Assembly (NCBI GenBank): GCA_020344295.1
Contig: CP070819.1
Coordinates: 1,076,002 to 1,081,275 of the forward strand
Length of the DNA stretch: 5,274 nt
DNA from: Dehalococcoidia bacterium
GTDB lineage: Bacteria; Chloroflexota; Dehalococcoidia; SZUA-161
Reading direction: 5' to 3'
The notes under the pieces are model-generated. The model was not told where the DNA came from. It was given only the letters and a program-made list of their open reading frames with translations, and did not search any database. Positions 1-5,274 of the stretch are shown here, in pieces (position 1 is the first letter of the stretch; every line of letters starts with the position of its first letter). A program made the translations under genes and the position numbers.

Positions 1-503
1 ACACTAGCATGCCCGACAGCCAGGGCCTTCTGCTCGAATCTGTCCAGTGGTCTAACGAATTCGCCAGGCGAGGTGGAACCACCGACACTGGTAGAATCCT
101 GCCGACTGGCCTCATACGCTATGGGGAGAATCACGTTTCCAGAGTTCTCTATTGAAGCCGCCATTTCTGCATCGCCCACGGCTGATTCGGAAAAAAGGAT
201 ATCGAGGACGATCACCCTCGCTTCGGCTTGGGCGAGCCTGTTTATCACGTCCGCGTAATAATAACGCGGCCACGAGGGAAAATGGCCAAGCTCTTGCAGT
301 GTCTTATCATCGATCCCCACTATGACAATTCTCTCGGCTGAACCTGACGCGCTCGAACCACCGCCTACCTTGAAGAGGAAATCGCTGCTCTGCAGCTGCA
401 TTCTGGAAAGCATATTGAACGAAAATGCAAGGCACAGGACAATGCCGATAACAGCGGCGATGCCAAGACCGGTGAATATGCGTTTTCGCCTTCTTGATCG
501 CAT
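1..503 (-). CDS. CHASE2-domain membrane sensor protein, N-terminal part (3' end beyond window)
   Basis: The minus strand is open from an ATG at 503-501 to the left edge, giving 167 residues. The protein starts with a basic stretch (MRSRRRKR) and one hydrophobic helix at about residues 9-29, which suggests an N-in membrane anchor. A CHASE2-like domain follows from about residue 33. Its hallmarks are an early Asp-Phe (residues 41-42), the strand-plus-motif IVIVGIDDKTLQELG (59-73), a Pro/Trp/Arg cluster (WPR at 78-80), and the VIVLDILFSE strand (97-106). CHASE2 is known as an extracytoplasmic sensor domain. It usually precedes further membrane helices and a cytoplasmic adenylate cyclase, histidine kinase or Ser/Thr kinase domain. 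That output domain lies outside the window, so the enzyme class is unknown. The start is supported by an AAGGGA element 8 bases upstream. It lies 182 bases downstream of a histidine kinase on the same strand, so a shared signalling role is possible but not shown. The domain call is fairly sure. Confidence 0.85.
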   Translation of the reverse strand, partial: MRSRRRKRIFTGLGIAAVIGIVLCLAFSFNMLSRMQLQSSDFLFKVGGGSSASGSAERIVIVGIDDKTLQELGHFPSWPRYYYADVINRLAQAEARVIVLDILFSESAVGDAEMAASIENSGNVILPIAYEASRQDSTSVGGSTSPGEFVRPLDRFEQKALAVGHAS

Positions 504-685
504 AGGATGTTTCCCTTATTATTTGATCGCAGGCTTGTGTATCCCCCTGCTACTGTAGCATCGACTTCACCGCGGCAACATAGGAATATCGTCCTGTCTA
601 GGTAGATGATTTCGTAACCAGATATCGAGGTCAGTCGAGGAGAAACTGGCTACAGCCGATTTCCGGGGAACCACAGTGACCCTAT
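504..685. other. Intergenic gap between kinase and CHASE2 genes
   Basis: This is 182 bases between the kinase stop codon and the start of the CHASE2 gene. I saw only very short inverted repeats on the minus strand, such as GGCT-GT-AGCC just after the kinase stop, and GCTA-CAG-TAGC closer to the next gene. No stem is followed by a T-run, so there is no recognisable intrinsic terminator, and no hexamer pair is good enough to call a promoter. Whether the two genes share a transcript is open. Confidence 0.4.
512..517 (-). promoter_or_regulatory. Probable ribosome binding site of the CHASE2 gene
   Basis: On the minus strand AAGGGA lies 8 bases before the ATG at 503-501. It is a partial match to the Shine-Dalgarno consensus and is the main support for this start codon. 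Confidence 0.5.
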
Positions 686-3226
686 TCAGCTCGTGTGCTT
701 ATCTACTTCCAATGCCTGGCGCTCCGACAGGATAGGCAGCTCTATAGTGAAGGTGGCACCTTGACCGGGTGTGCTTTCCGCATAAATCCGGCCTCCGTGC
801 TCCTGTACGATGCCAAAGCAGATACTGAGGCCGAGACCGGTTCCCTTGCCTACCTCTTTGGTGGTAAAGAATGGGTCGAAGATCTGCTTCAGATTATCCT
901 CCGGTATACCGGGCCCGTTATCAGTGAACACTACCCTGATCATATTGTCCGCAACAAAGGTGCTGATCTGGAGCATGCCTTTACCATGCGCCTCCGTCAT
1001 TGCCTGCTCAGAGTTGGCTATAAGGTTTACGAAAACCTGCTCCAGTTGATGATAATCGGCCATGGTCATGGGCAGTTCCGGATCAAGCTTCTCTACTACT
1101 TCAATCTGGTTCACCCGCATTCGATAGGAGTTTAATTCCAGGCTCTTCTGCACAACTTCATTGATCGAGATCATACTTCTCTCAGGTCGATGCCGCCGCG
1201 CAAATGAAAGCAGATTGCTGGTGATTCTGCTGGCACGTTGAGATTCCCGGTAGATGGTCTGCACATCATCACGGGTGTCGTCATCGAGATCCTTTTTATC
1301 CACAAGATATTGTGCGAACGCCTGAACCGCGGCGAGCGGATTATTCAGTTCATGTGCAACTCCAGCTGCCAGTTCACCCACAGCGGCCAAACGTCCGGCA
1401 AGCTGCAACTGCCGCTCCATCCTGTTCTTTTCTTCCTCAGCCTGCTTATGCTCGGTTATATCCATGAAAGATGAGATCGTTTGGATGGGATTGCCCTGGT
1501 CATCCTCCACTATACTTGCGTTTACCTGAATCTGAATCTCCTGTCCATCTCTTTTCCTGGCGACAAGTTCACCCTCCCAGTGTTTCTTCTCCAGCATTGC
1601 CTCGGCAATAGCTTCAACACCTTCGACCGATTTCAGCATTTTCCAGTATTGTTTTCCGAGTATTTCCTCCTTGTTGCCACCTCCCCACAACCTCATGCAA
1701 GCACGGTTGAGATAGGTGACATTGCCCTCCATGTCAGACATAGCGATTGCACTTACTGCGTTCTCCATGGCCATTTCCTTGAGCAGCAAATCCTCTTCCA
1801 TGCGCTTGCGGTCGGTGATATCCTTCGCGATGCATATTACTTCCTGCTGGCTGGTTCTCTCCACAGCAATCGTCGTCGCCTCTACAGTGATTTGCGAGCC
1901 ATCTTTCCTGACCAATTCGAACTCAAAGGGTACAGTTTCTACCCCTTCAGTTGCTTTGGCCAACGCCTTTACCGTCCTTGGTACATACCCTTCAGGTATT
2001 ACTCCGAGCTCAAAGACAGACCTGCCGATCAACTCATCCCTCGAGTACCCAACCAGAATCTCCGCCCTCCTGTTGCAGTCAGTAATACAGCCCTGGAAGT
2101 CGTAGGCAGTTATAGCCTCGGGGGCATTGTCCAGGAGGATTCTCAGCCTCTCCTCGGATTCCCGCAGCGCCTCCTGCACCATCCGCTGTTCTGTAATGTC
2201 TCGACAGACATATACTTCACCGAGTTTGCCTCCCCAGGCATCCCGCACCGGAGACGTTGAAACGGACAGAGACACCAGCCAACCGTCTTTGGCCGTTATC
2301 GTTACTTCTTCGGATTCGCCAAAGTGTGTTGCTGGATGTTTCCGTTCTGCATCTTCATGTCCAGTCACTCCATCCATGTTGAATATATCTGATAGTTTTT
2401 GGTGAACAAGCTCGGCATAGTCATATCCCAGAAGGTCTAATGCAGCCTGATTGGCCATTACCACTCGCCCCTCGTTATCAACAAGAAGCAGGGCATCGGA
2501 CATGGTAGCTATAATGCTGTCGGCAGCTGTTTCAGGCGTCAGCGCGAAAAGATTATGCCTTATTACACCATACGCTATGTAACTGCCACCAATGGCAAGT
2601 GCAATTGAGGCTAATTCGGGCGACCTGATCTCGAATTCCGGGAGCAGGCCGTCTACCAGAAGAAGCGCAATCAGCGGTAGAGCCAGACCACGAAGCACGT
2701 ATCCAGCATTCCGCCTTGTTTGCCGTTCAGTAGCCGAACGATAGTATCGCCAACAGAGGTATAGTGACACGACGCCCATAACAACAGCCCAGAAGAAAGC
2801 TAAGGCCGGCACCAAGATGTACTCGGAGACGCCGTAGGTCCAGCCCCATACTAGCTTCTCCGGTTCACCAAGGACCAGGTTAGTCGTCAGGTCTACGAGT
2901 GAAAAAACGAAAGCAGGAAGGTAAATAACAACAGCTGTCCGGACATAACCAAACCGCTTCGTCTTCCCCGTGAGACTCAAGACGAAATGCAGCAGAAGGG
3001 ACGGCGCAAATAGCCATATAGCGCCGGCCTGCCGCCAGAAGAACGCTTCATCATAGCCATGGGCCTGTAGTAGCCCGAATTCAACCAACCCATAGTAGGC
3101 ACCTAGGAAGCAATAGAGGGTCAGAATCCTGTTCGGAAGGCCCCTGCGATTCTGATGGTAAACGAGAATTCCCGCGACGAGGCATATCACCAGAGAAGCC
3201 AGAGGGACCAGCGCCAACACGTTCAC
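686..3226 (-). CDS. 7TM-sensor, triple-PAS sensor histidine kinase
   Basis: An 846-residue membrane sensor kinase that should autophosphorylate on His and pass the phosphate to a response regulator. The N-terminus has about seven hydrophobic helices (roughly 4-24, 35-53, 68-86, 97-115, 134-158, 178-194, 205-223). It ends in the [12 protein letters not shown] linker typical of the histidine kinase N-terminal 7TM region. Three PAS/PAC units follow at about 237-347, 356-473 and 482-594, each closing with a DIT motif (DITEQR, DITDRK, DITEHK). The HisKA domain has the H-box AHELNNPL with His625. HATPase_c has an N-box (N734, N738), a G1 box DNGPGIP (D769), an F-box FDPFFTTK (783-790) and a G2 box GKGTGLGLS (793-801), so the catalytic core looks intact. 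No receiver domain is fused and no response regulator is in the window, so it is an orphan here. The GTG start is fixed by a GGGAGG element 8 bases upstream and by the onset of the first helix. The ligand is unknown; PAS domains can sense redox, light or small molecules, and no cofactor residue is evident. Confidence 0.97.
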   Translation of the reverse strand: MNVLALVPLASLVICLVAGILVYHQNRRGLPNRILTLYCFLGAYYGLVEFGLLQAHGYDEAFFWRQAGAIWLFAPSLLLHFVLSLTGKTKRFGYVRTAVVIYLPAFVFSLVDLTTNLVLGEPEKLVWGWTYGVSEYILVPALAFFWAVVMGVVSLYLCWRYYRSATERQTRRNAGYVLRGLALPLIALLLVDGLLPEFEIRSPELASIALAIGGSYIAYGVIRHNLFALTPETAADSIIATMSDALLLVDNEGRVVMANQAALDLLGYDYAELVHQKLSDIFNMDGVTGHEDAERKHPATHFGESEEVTITAKDGWLVSLSVSTSPVRDAWGGKLGEVYVCRDITEQRMVQEALRESEERLRILLDNAPEAITAYDFQGCITDCNRRAEILVGYSRDELIGRSVFELGVIPEGYVPRTVKALAKATEGVETVPFEFELVRKDGSQITVEATTIAVERTSQQEVICIAKDITDRKRMEEDLLLKEMAMENAVSAIAMSDMEGNVTYLNRACMRLWGGGNKEEILGKQYWKMLKSVEGVEAIAEAMLEKKHWEGELVARKRDGQEIQIQVNASIVEDDQGNPIQTISSFMDITEHKQAEEEKNRMERQLQLAGRLAAVGELAAGVAHELNNPLAAVQAFAQYLVDKKDLDDDTRDDVQTIYRESQRASRITSNLLSFARRHRPERSMISINEVVQKSLELNSYRMRVNQIEVVEKLDPELPMTMADYHQLEQVFVNLIANSEQAMTEAHGKGMLQISTFVADNMIRVVFTDNGPGIPEDNLKQIFDPFFTTKEVGKGTGLGLSICFGIVQEHGGRIYAESTPGQGATFTIELPILSERQALEVDKHTS

Positions 3227-3483
3227 TTCATCTGCCTCCCAGCCGGTACCGCCCGGCCTTCCAAGAGTTCAATCCGCATAGTACTTCGATCCCGGTCACT
3301 AAAATCAACAACTACTCCTGAGTAACCCTCTGAGCCGAGTTCCACTAACATCTCGATCTCATTCGTCCGATAAAGACAGAGTATCCCCAATAGTACTACA
3401 TGAACGTTAACACACCCGCGGGTGCGGTGGAATGAACCTTCCGTTCGAGTACCAATAGGAAAATCGTACCCCTTTAAGTGCAA
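3223..3483 (-). CDS. Doubtful 86-codon ORF overlapping the kinase start
   Basis: The frame runs from a TTG at 3483-3481 to a TGA that overlaps the kinase GTG start by 4 bases (GTGA), an arrangement typical of translationally coupled genes. I recognise no family. The TTG has no Shine-Dalgarno element. A later ATG (codon 45, 3351-3349) would give a 42-residue peptide, MLVELGSEG to the end, which looks more protein-like but also has only a weak upstream GAG element. The kinase has its own strong ribosome binding site inside the end of this frame and would not need coupling. The first half contains a perfect 12-bp palindrome and may be regulatory DNA. It could be a small real protein, a remnant of a decayed gene, or a chance open frame; I lean towards chance. 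Confidence 0.25.
   Translation of the reverse strand: MHLKGYDFPIGTRTEGSFHRTRGCVNVHVVLLGILCLYRTNEIEMLVELGSEGYSGVVVDFSDRDRSTMRIELLEGRAVPAGRQMK
3235..3240 (-). promoter_or_regulatory. Strong ribosome binding site of the histidine kinase gene
   Basis: GGGAGG on the minus strand is 8 bases before the GTG at 3226-3224. It settles the choice of a GTG start, which would otherwise be doubtful because the codon overlaps the stop of an upstream reading frame (GTGA). Confidence 0.8.
3413..3424. repeat. Perfect 12-bp palindrome, possible operator
   Basis: CACCCGCGGGTG is its own reverse complement with no spacer, and the symmetry stops at the next base pair on each side. It lies about 190 bases before the kinase start. 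Such a site suits a dimeric DNA-binding protein, but no regulator gene is present in the window. It could be chance. Confidence 0.35.
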
Positions 3484-3506
3484 AGGAAGGTATCAAGTAC
3501 AACTAG

Positions 3507-3518
3507 GTGTAGCTACAC
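3507..3518. repeat. Perfect 12-bp palindrome, possible operator
   Basis: GTGTAGCTACAC is its own reverse complement with no spacer. It lies about 280 bases before the kinase start and about 50 bases after the SRPBCC stop codon. It is unrelated in sequence to the GC-rich palindrome at 3413-3424, apart from the GTG/CAC content at the arm ends. It may bind a regulator or be chance; it is too short and has no T-run for an intrinsic terminator. Confidence 0.35.
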
Positions 3519-3566
3519 GCGAGAGGATTAAACAAAGAAGGACTATATCATGGGAAGCCCGTATAT

Positions 3567-4028
3567 TCAGTTGCGCAGACCAATAAGGGCCTCTCTTATA
3601 GCACTCTGTCTATATTTAAAAATCCGACGCAGTTGACAATTAACCAGCGGAAAGGCAATCTCTCCCAAAGGCCACAGCGGTAGACGGTAACAAACATCAT
3701 CGTCAATTAAAGTACCACCGCTGTCCTCACAGAATCTATGAGTATGAATCCACAAACTATAAGGGCCGATAAGTTGCCTATCCACGAATTTGTAAGGGGG
3801 TTCCCATATTGTGATCTCCGACCGCCAATTCATAGGAACGCCATAGAGCCGCAATTTATAATCTACAATTACGCCTTCAGCAATTTTGACAGGTTTTGAC
3901 GTTAAGATGCGGAACCGCAGTTCAGGCGGAGTAATCTGTTCGAGATTCACTACATCACAGAAGAAGGGGAATACTTCATCAATCTGAAGTGGTAATCTCA
4001 TCGATGTCCTATAGTAATGCGTCTTCAT
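3567..4028 (-). CDS. SRPBCC (START/Bet v1-like) ligand-binding family protein
   Basis: A 153-residue soluble protein with the pattern of a small SRPBCC domain, close to the bacterial group annotated as SRPBCC family or polyketide cyclase/dehydrase-like. The N-terminal strand and first helices appear as LPLQIDEVFPFFCDVVNLEQ (12-31), followed by the ITPPELRFRILT segment (32-43). The central sheet includes WRSEITIWEPPYKFVDRQ (68-85) and GPYSLWIHTHRF (88-99). GGTLIDDDVCYRLP (104-117) leads into the long C-terminal helix (about 121-150) that closes the pocket in this fold. Such proteins bind hydrophobic ligands or catalyse cyclisation; no ligand can be read here. The ATG at 4028-4026 has AGG only one base away. 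The internal ATG at codon 10 has a better-spaced AGGA, but starting there would remove the expected first strand, so I keep the longer form. It follows the membrane-protein gene after about 90 bases. Confidence 0.85.
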   Translation of the reverse strand: MKTHYYRTSMRLPLQIDEVFPFFCDVVNLEQITPPELRFRILTSKPVKIAEGVIVDYKLRLYGVPMNWRSEITIWEPPYKFVDRQLIGPYSLWIHTHRFCEDSGGTLIDDDVCYRLPLWPLGEIAFPLVNCQLRRIFKYRQSAIREALIGLRN

Positions 4029-4119
4029 ACCTGCAGCGTTTACTAAAAGGCCCTACCTAGATTTAAGATTCATTGTGTGATTATTGAATACCCTAAACGA
4101 ACTTAACCTGTTCAACGAT
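4029..4119. other. Intergenic gap before the SRPBCC gene
   Basis: This is 91 AT-rich bases between the membrane-protein stop and the SRPBCC start. On the minus strand there is only a weak GAAC/GTTC stem just after the stop, with no proper T-run, so no terminator is called. A loose TTGAAC / TATTCA hexamer pair is spaced too widely (19 bases) to call a promoter. Confidence 0.35.
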
Positions 4120-4557
4120 CTAAATTACGTCCAACTCCCACCAAAAACCGATACCGAATACGGCATGGTATACTAGCTGTTCTACCCATGTCGATCGACC
4201 TATCTTACGTCCCAGAATCCCTTGACCTGCTATCGGCAGTGCATTAAACAGCATCGCCAAGTAGAGACAGAAGACATATGGGGCAATCGCCTGCGCCGAT
4301 GGTGCATCGAGATCGAGGCCCTTTATTAAACCGAAATATACAACACCAAATATGGCGCTGGTGAATAAGTGTATTGGAATGCCAAACAAGTACGCTAAAA
4401 GTTTATGGCTCTGCATTCTAAGAGACCTGATTGCGAACTCGCCATCGATTAAGGCAAGATTCGATTTGCTGAGGCCCATACGAAAGCCCAATTCGGATGT
4501 AAGATACATGAAAATCCCTGCGATCACTGCTGCACCGACTATATCCTGTGCTGGCAT
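4120..4557 (-). CDS. Small integral membrane protein of unknown function
   Basis: A 145-residue protein with four likely transmembrane helices at about residues 6-24, 56-78, 88-108 and 126-141. The cytoplasmic or periplasmic loops contain an early conserved-looking segment, FRMGLSKSNLALIDGEF (25-41), and a basic loop, GRKIGR (116-121). I do not recognise the family and cannot assign a transport or enzymatic role; no metal-binding or catalytic cluster stands out. The start is firm, because AAGGAG lies 7 bases before the ATG at 4557-4555, and the gene ends in TAG. It is about 80 bases downstream of the interrupted DUF2071-like gene and about 90 bases upstream of the SRPBCC gene, all on one strand, so the three may be co-transcribed. 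The neighbours suggest a role in membrane or hydrophobic-compound metabolism, which is inference only. Confidence 0.85.
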   Translation of the reverse strand: MPAQDIVGAAVIAGIFMYLTSELGFRMGLSKSNLALIDGEFAIRSLRMQSHKLLAYLFGIPIHLFTSAIFGVVYFGLIKGLDLDAPSAQAIAPYVFCLYLAMLFNALPIAGQGILGRKIGRSTWVEQLVYHAVFGIGFWWELDVI

Positions 4558-4564
4558 AGCTCAA

Positions 4565-4570
4565 CTCCTT
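4565..4570 (-). promoter_or_regulatory. Strong ribosome binding site of the membrane-protein gene
   Basis: AAGGAG on the minus strand lies 7 bases before the ATG at 4557-4555. This is a near-ideal Shine-Dalgarno element, and it decides this start and supports the gene as real. Confidence 0.85.
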
Positions 4571-4576
4571 ATCTTG

Positions 4577-4639
4577 GACTGAGTGAAAGGCAGTATATTT
4601 CCGACTTTTTCATTCTCTTCTTTCTTTTACAACTCAGTC
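4577..4639. repeat. 8-bp inverted repeat between DUF2071-like and membrane-protein genes
   Basis: GACTGAGT (4577-4584) and ACTCAGTC (4632-4639) are perfect reverse complements separated by 47 bases. One arm includes the first base of the TAG stop at 4639-4641, and the other lies just upstream of the next ribosome binding site. In the minus-strand transcript the loop is purine-rich. It could form a weak hairpin in the intergenic RNA, but the long loop makes this marginal and it may be chance. Confidence 0.25.
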
Positions 4640-5274
4640 TATATTCGCCTTGGAGGCAACATAATAGTGAATTCAGCTTCAGGAACAAGGAGTACGTTGT
4701 GGGGTTGCAATATCTCCTCTTCATCTAATATTCCTGCTGTCAGTAAAAATGGATAGCTGATCTCGTCCAGTTTGCCCGACCAGACATCGAGAGCTTTATG
4801 TCTGATACCAAAGCGCATAGTGCGTCCCTTCGGTCCTACAAGGCCAATCAATGGTCCTGTTATGTGATCTATGATTGATTCCGATATATTCGATGATCCT
4901 GTAGAATCTGCTGGCTATATAAAATCAGACGCTTTTAGCACGATTTCACCACTCCAGTTACCCACACCAGAGTAAGACCTGCGATGCCCTTCATTTTCAC
5001 GATCTATATTCAGTTCAAACGGGATCTGTTTCCACGGAATCCCAATGATTCTGGTCAAACAGGAGGTCATTGCGGAGGTGACTCCACTCTGGATGAAGTA
5101 GACCGCTCGGTAACCCGTATGAGGGTCTGTAATATAAGTCCGTACATTCAATTGATAATAGTTAAATCTGGGCCAGGGCAGGTTCGCCAATCTTACATTA
5201 TTACATTCCATACTAACTACGGACACAAAGACTTTATCCGATTCGTATACATCAAGCGGAATAACATCCGGCAC
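4639..5274 (-). pseudogene. DUF2071-like (YqjF-type) coding region interrupted by an in-frame TAG; 5' end beyond window
   Basis: Two open stretches on the minus strand, 5274-4915 (119 residues) and 4851-4639 (70 residues), share one reading frame. The 21 codons between them are also open, so only the TAG at 4915-4917 separates them. The first part resembles DUF2071: LDVYESDKVFVSVV, then YQLNVRTYIT followed by AVYFIQSG. The part after the stop continues in the expected style (IRHKALDVW, then EAEFTIMLPPRRI just before a second TAG), like the C-terminal end of the same family. DUF2071 proteins are uncharacterised and resemble acetoacetate decarboxylase in fold. The GTG at the right edge (5274-5272) is probably an internal valine, because the family normally has more N-terminal residues. 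Either a nonsense mutation has split the gene, the sequence has an error, or the stop is read through. Two separate genes are unlikely, because the second stretch begins at a TTG with no ribosome binding site in evidence. Confidence 0.7.
4915..4917 (-). other. In-frame TAG stop inside the DUF2071-like gene
   Basis: After the residues KASDFI the frame meets TAG, then continues PADSTGSSNISES and onward without any frame change to the family-like C-terminus. A single-base change from a sense codon such as CAG, TGG, AAG or TAT would explain it. TAG also serves as the apparent normal terminator at 4639-4641 and at 4120-4122 nearby, which argues against general reassignment of TAG. Confidence 0.75.

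Larger units (their letters stand above)
3227..3566. other. Upstream region of the kinase gene with palindromes
   Basis: About 340 bases lie between the SRPBCC stop and the kinase start and hold no convincing gene, apart from the doubtful frame ending at 3223. There are two perfect 12-bp palindromes (3413-3424 and 3507-3518). No terminator hairpin with a T-run follows the SRPBCC gene. I compared minus-strand hexamers with sigma-70 and sigma-54 consensus elements by eye and found no pair good enough to call. The length and palindromes suggest that the kinase has its own promoter here. Confidence 0.45.

Noticed and set aside
73..558. Plus-strand open frames at 73-258 and 322-558
   Set aside because: They are antisense shadows of the CHASE2 coding region, which carries clear domain motifs on the minus strand.
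1481..2260. A 259-codon open frame on the plus strand, with others at 695-1135, 810-1049, 1238-1474, 1716-2105 and 2127-2405
   Set aside because: They lie antisense to the histidine kinase, whose domains and motifs are continuous through this region. The plus-strand translations show no recognisable domain and overlap one another in different frames.
4352..4582. A 76-codon plus-strand frame over the membrane-protein gene
   Set aside because: It is antisense to a gene with a near-ideal ribosome binding site and clear transmembrane helices, and it shows no domain of its own.
4639..4851. A separate 70-residue gene starting at 4851
   Set aside because: The start would be TTG without a ribosome binding site, and the frame is open upstream to the TAG at 4915-4917 and continuous with the DUF2071-like frame, so it is better read as the 3' part of that interrupted gene.
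4915..4917. TAG decoded as pyrrolysine or by general stop reassignment
   Set aside because: TAG also appears to end this same gene (4639-4641) and the membrane-protein gene (4120-4122), and the encoded family is not among known pyrrolysine proteins. A nonsense mutation or sequence error is simpler.
1..5274. CRISPR arrays, tRNA or rRNA genes, insertion sequences, toxin-antitoxin pairs
   Set aside because: I saw no regularly spaced repeats, no cloverleaf-like or rRNA-like stretches, no transposase motifs or terminal inverted repeats, and no paired small genes of a known toxin-antitoxin type.

Overview
This window reads as an ordinary bacterial chromosome segment. All the credible genes lie on the minus strand, so transcription runs from right to left. 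Base composition is moderate, and the right part looks AT-richer than the sensor-kinase gene. I cannot assign the organism. A seven-transmembrane (7TM) kinase with several PAS domains beside a CHASE2 protein is compatible with Chloroflexota or similar environmental bacteria, but this is only an impression.

Following transcription, the right end (5274 to 4639) holds a DUF2071-like (YqjF-type) coding region that lacks its 5' end. It is interrupted by an in-frame TAG at 4915-4917, and the same frame continues with well-formed protein to its C-terminus. Next come a small integral membrane protein of unknown function (4557-4120) with a strong ribosome binding site, and an SRPBCC/START-like ligand-binding protein (4028-3567). 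These three genes may form a functional group, but nothing in the window fixes a substrate.

Between 3566 and 3227 there is a stretch of about 340 bases. It carries two perfect 12-bp palindromes and a doubtful 86-codon reading frame that ends in a 4-base overlap with the next gene. It probably serves as the upstream region of the large histidine kinase gene (3226-686). The kinase has a 7TM sensor region, three PAS domains, and a complete HisKA plus HATPase_c core with all catalytic motifs. No response regulator is visible.

After a 182-base gap with no recognisable terminator, a second signalling gene starts at 503 and runs off the left edge. Its first 167 residues are a membrane anchor followed by a CHASE2 extracellular sensor domain. 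Its output domain lies outside the window. The left half is therefore a signalling block of two membrane sensors. The right half is a small lipid- or ligand-related block containing one interrupted gene. I did not find a clearly novel system. The best leads are the in-frame amber codon in the DUF2071-like gene and the palindromes upstream of the kinase.
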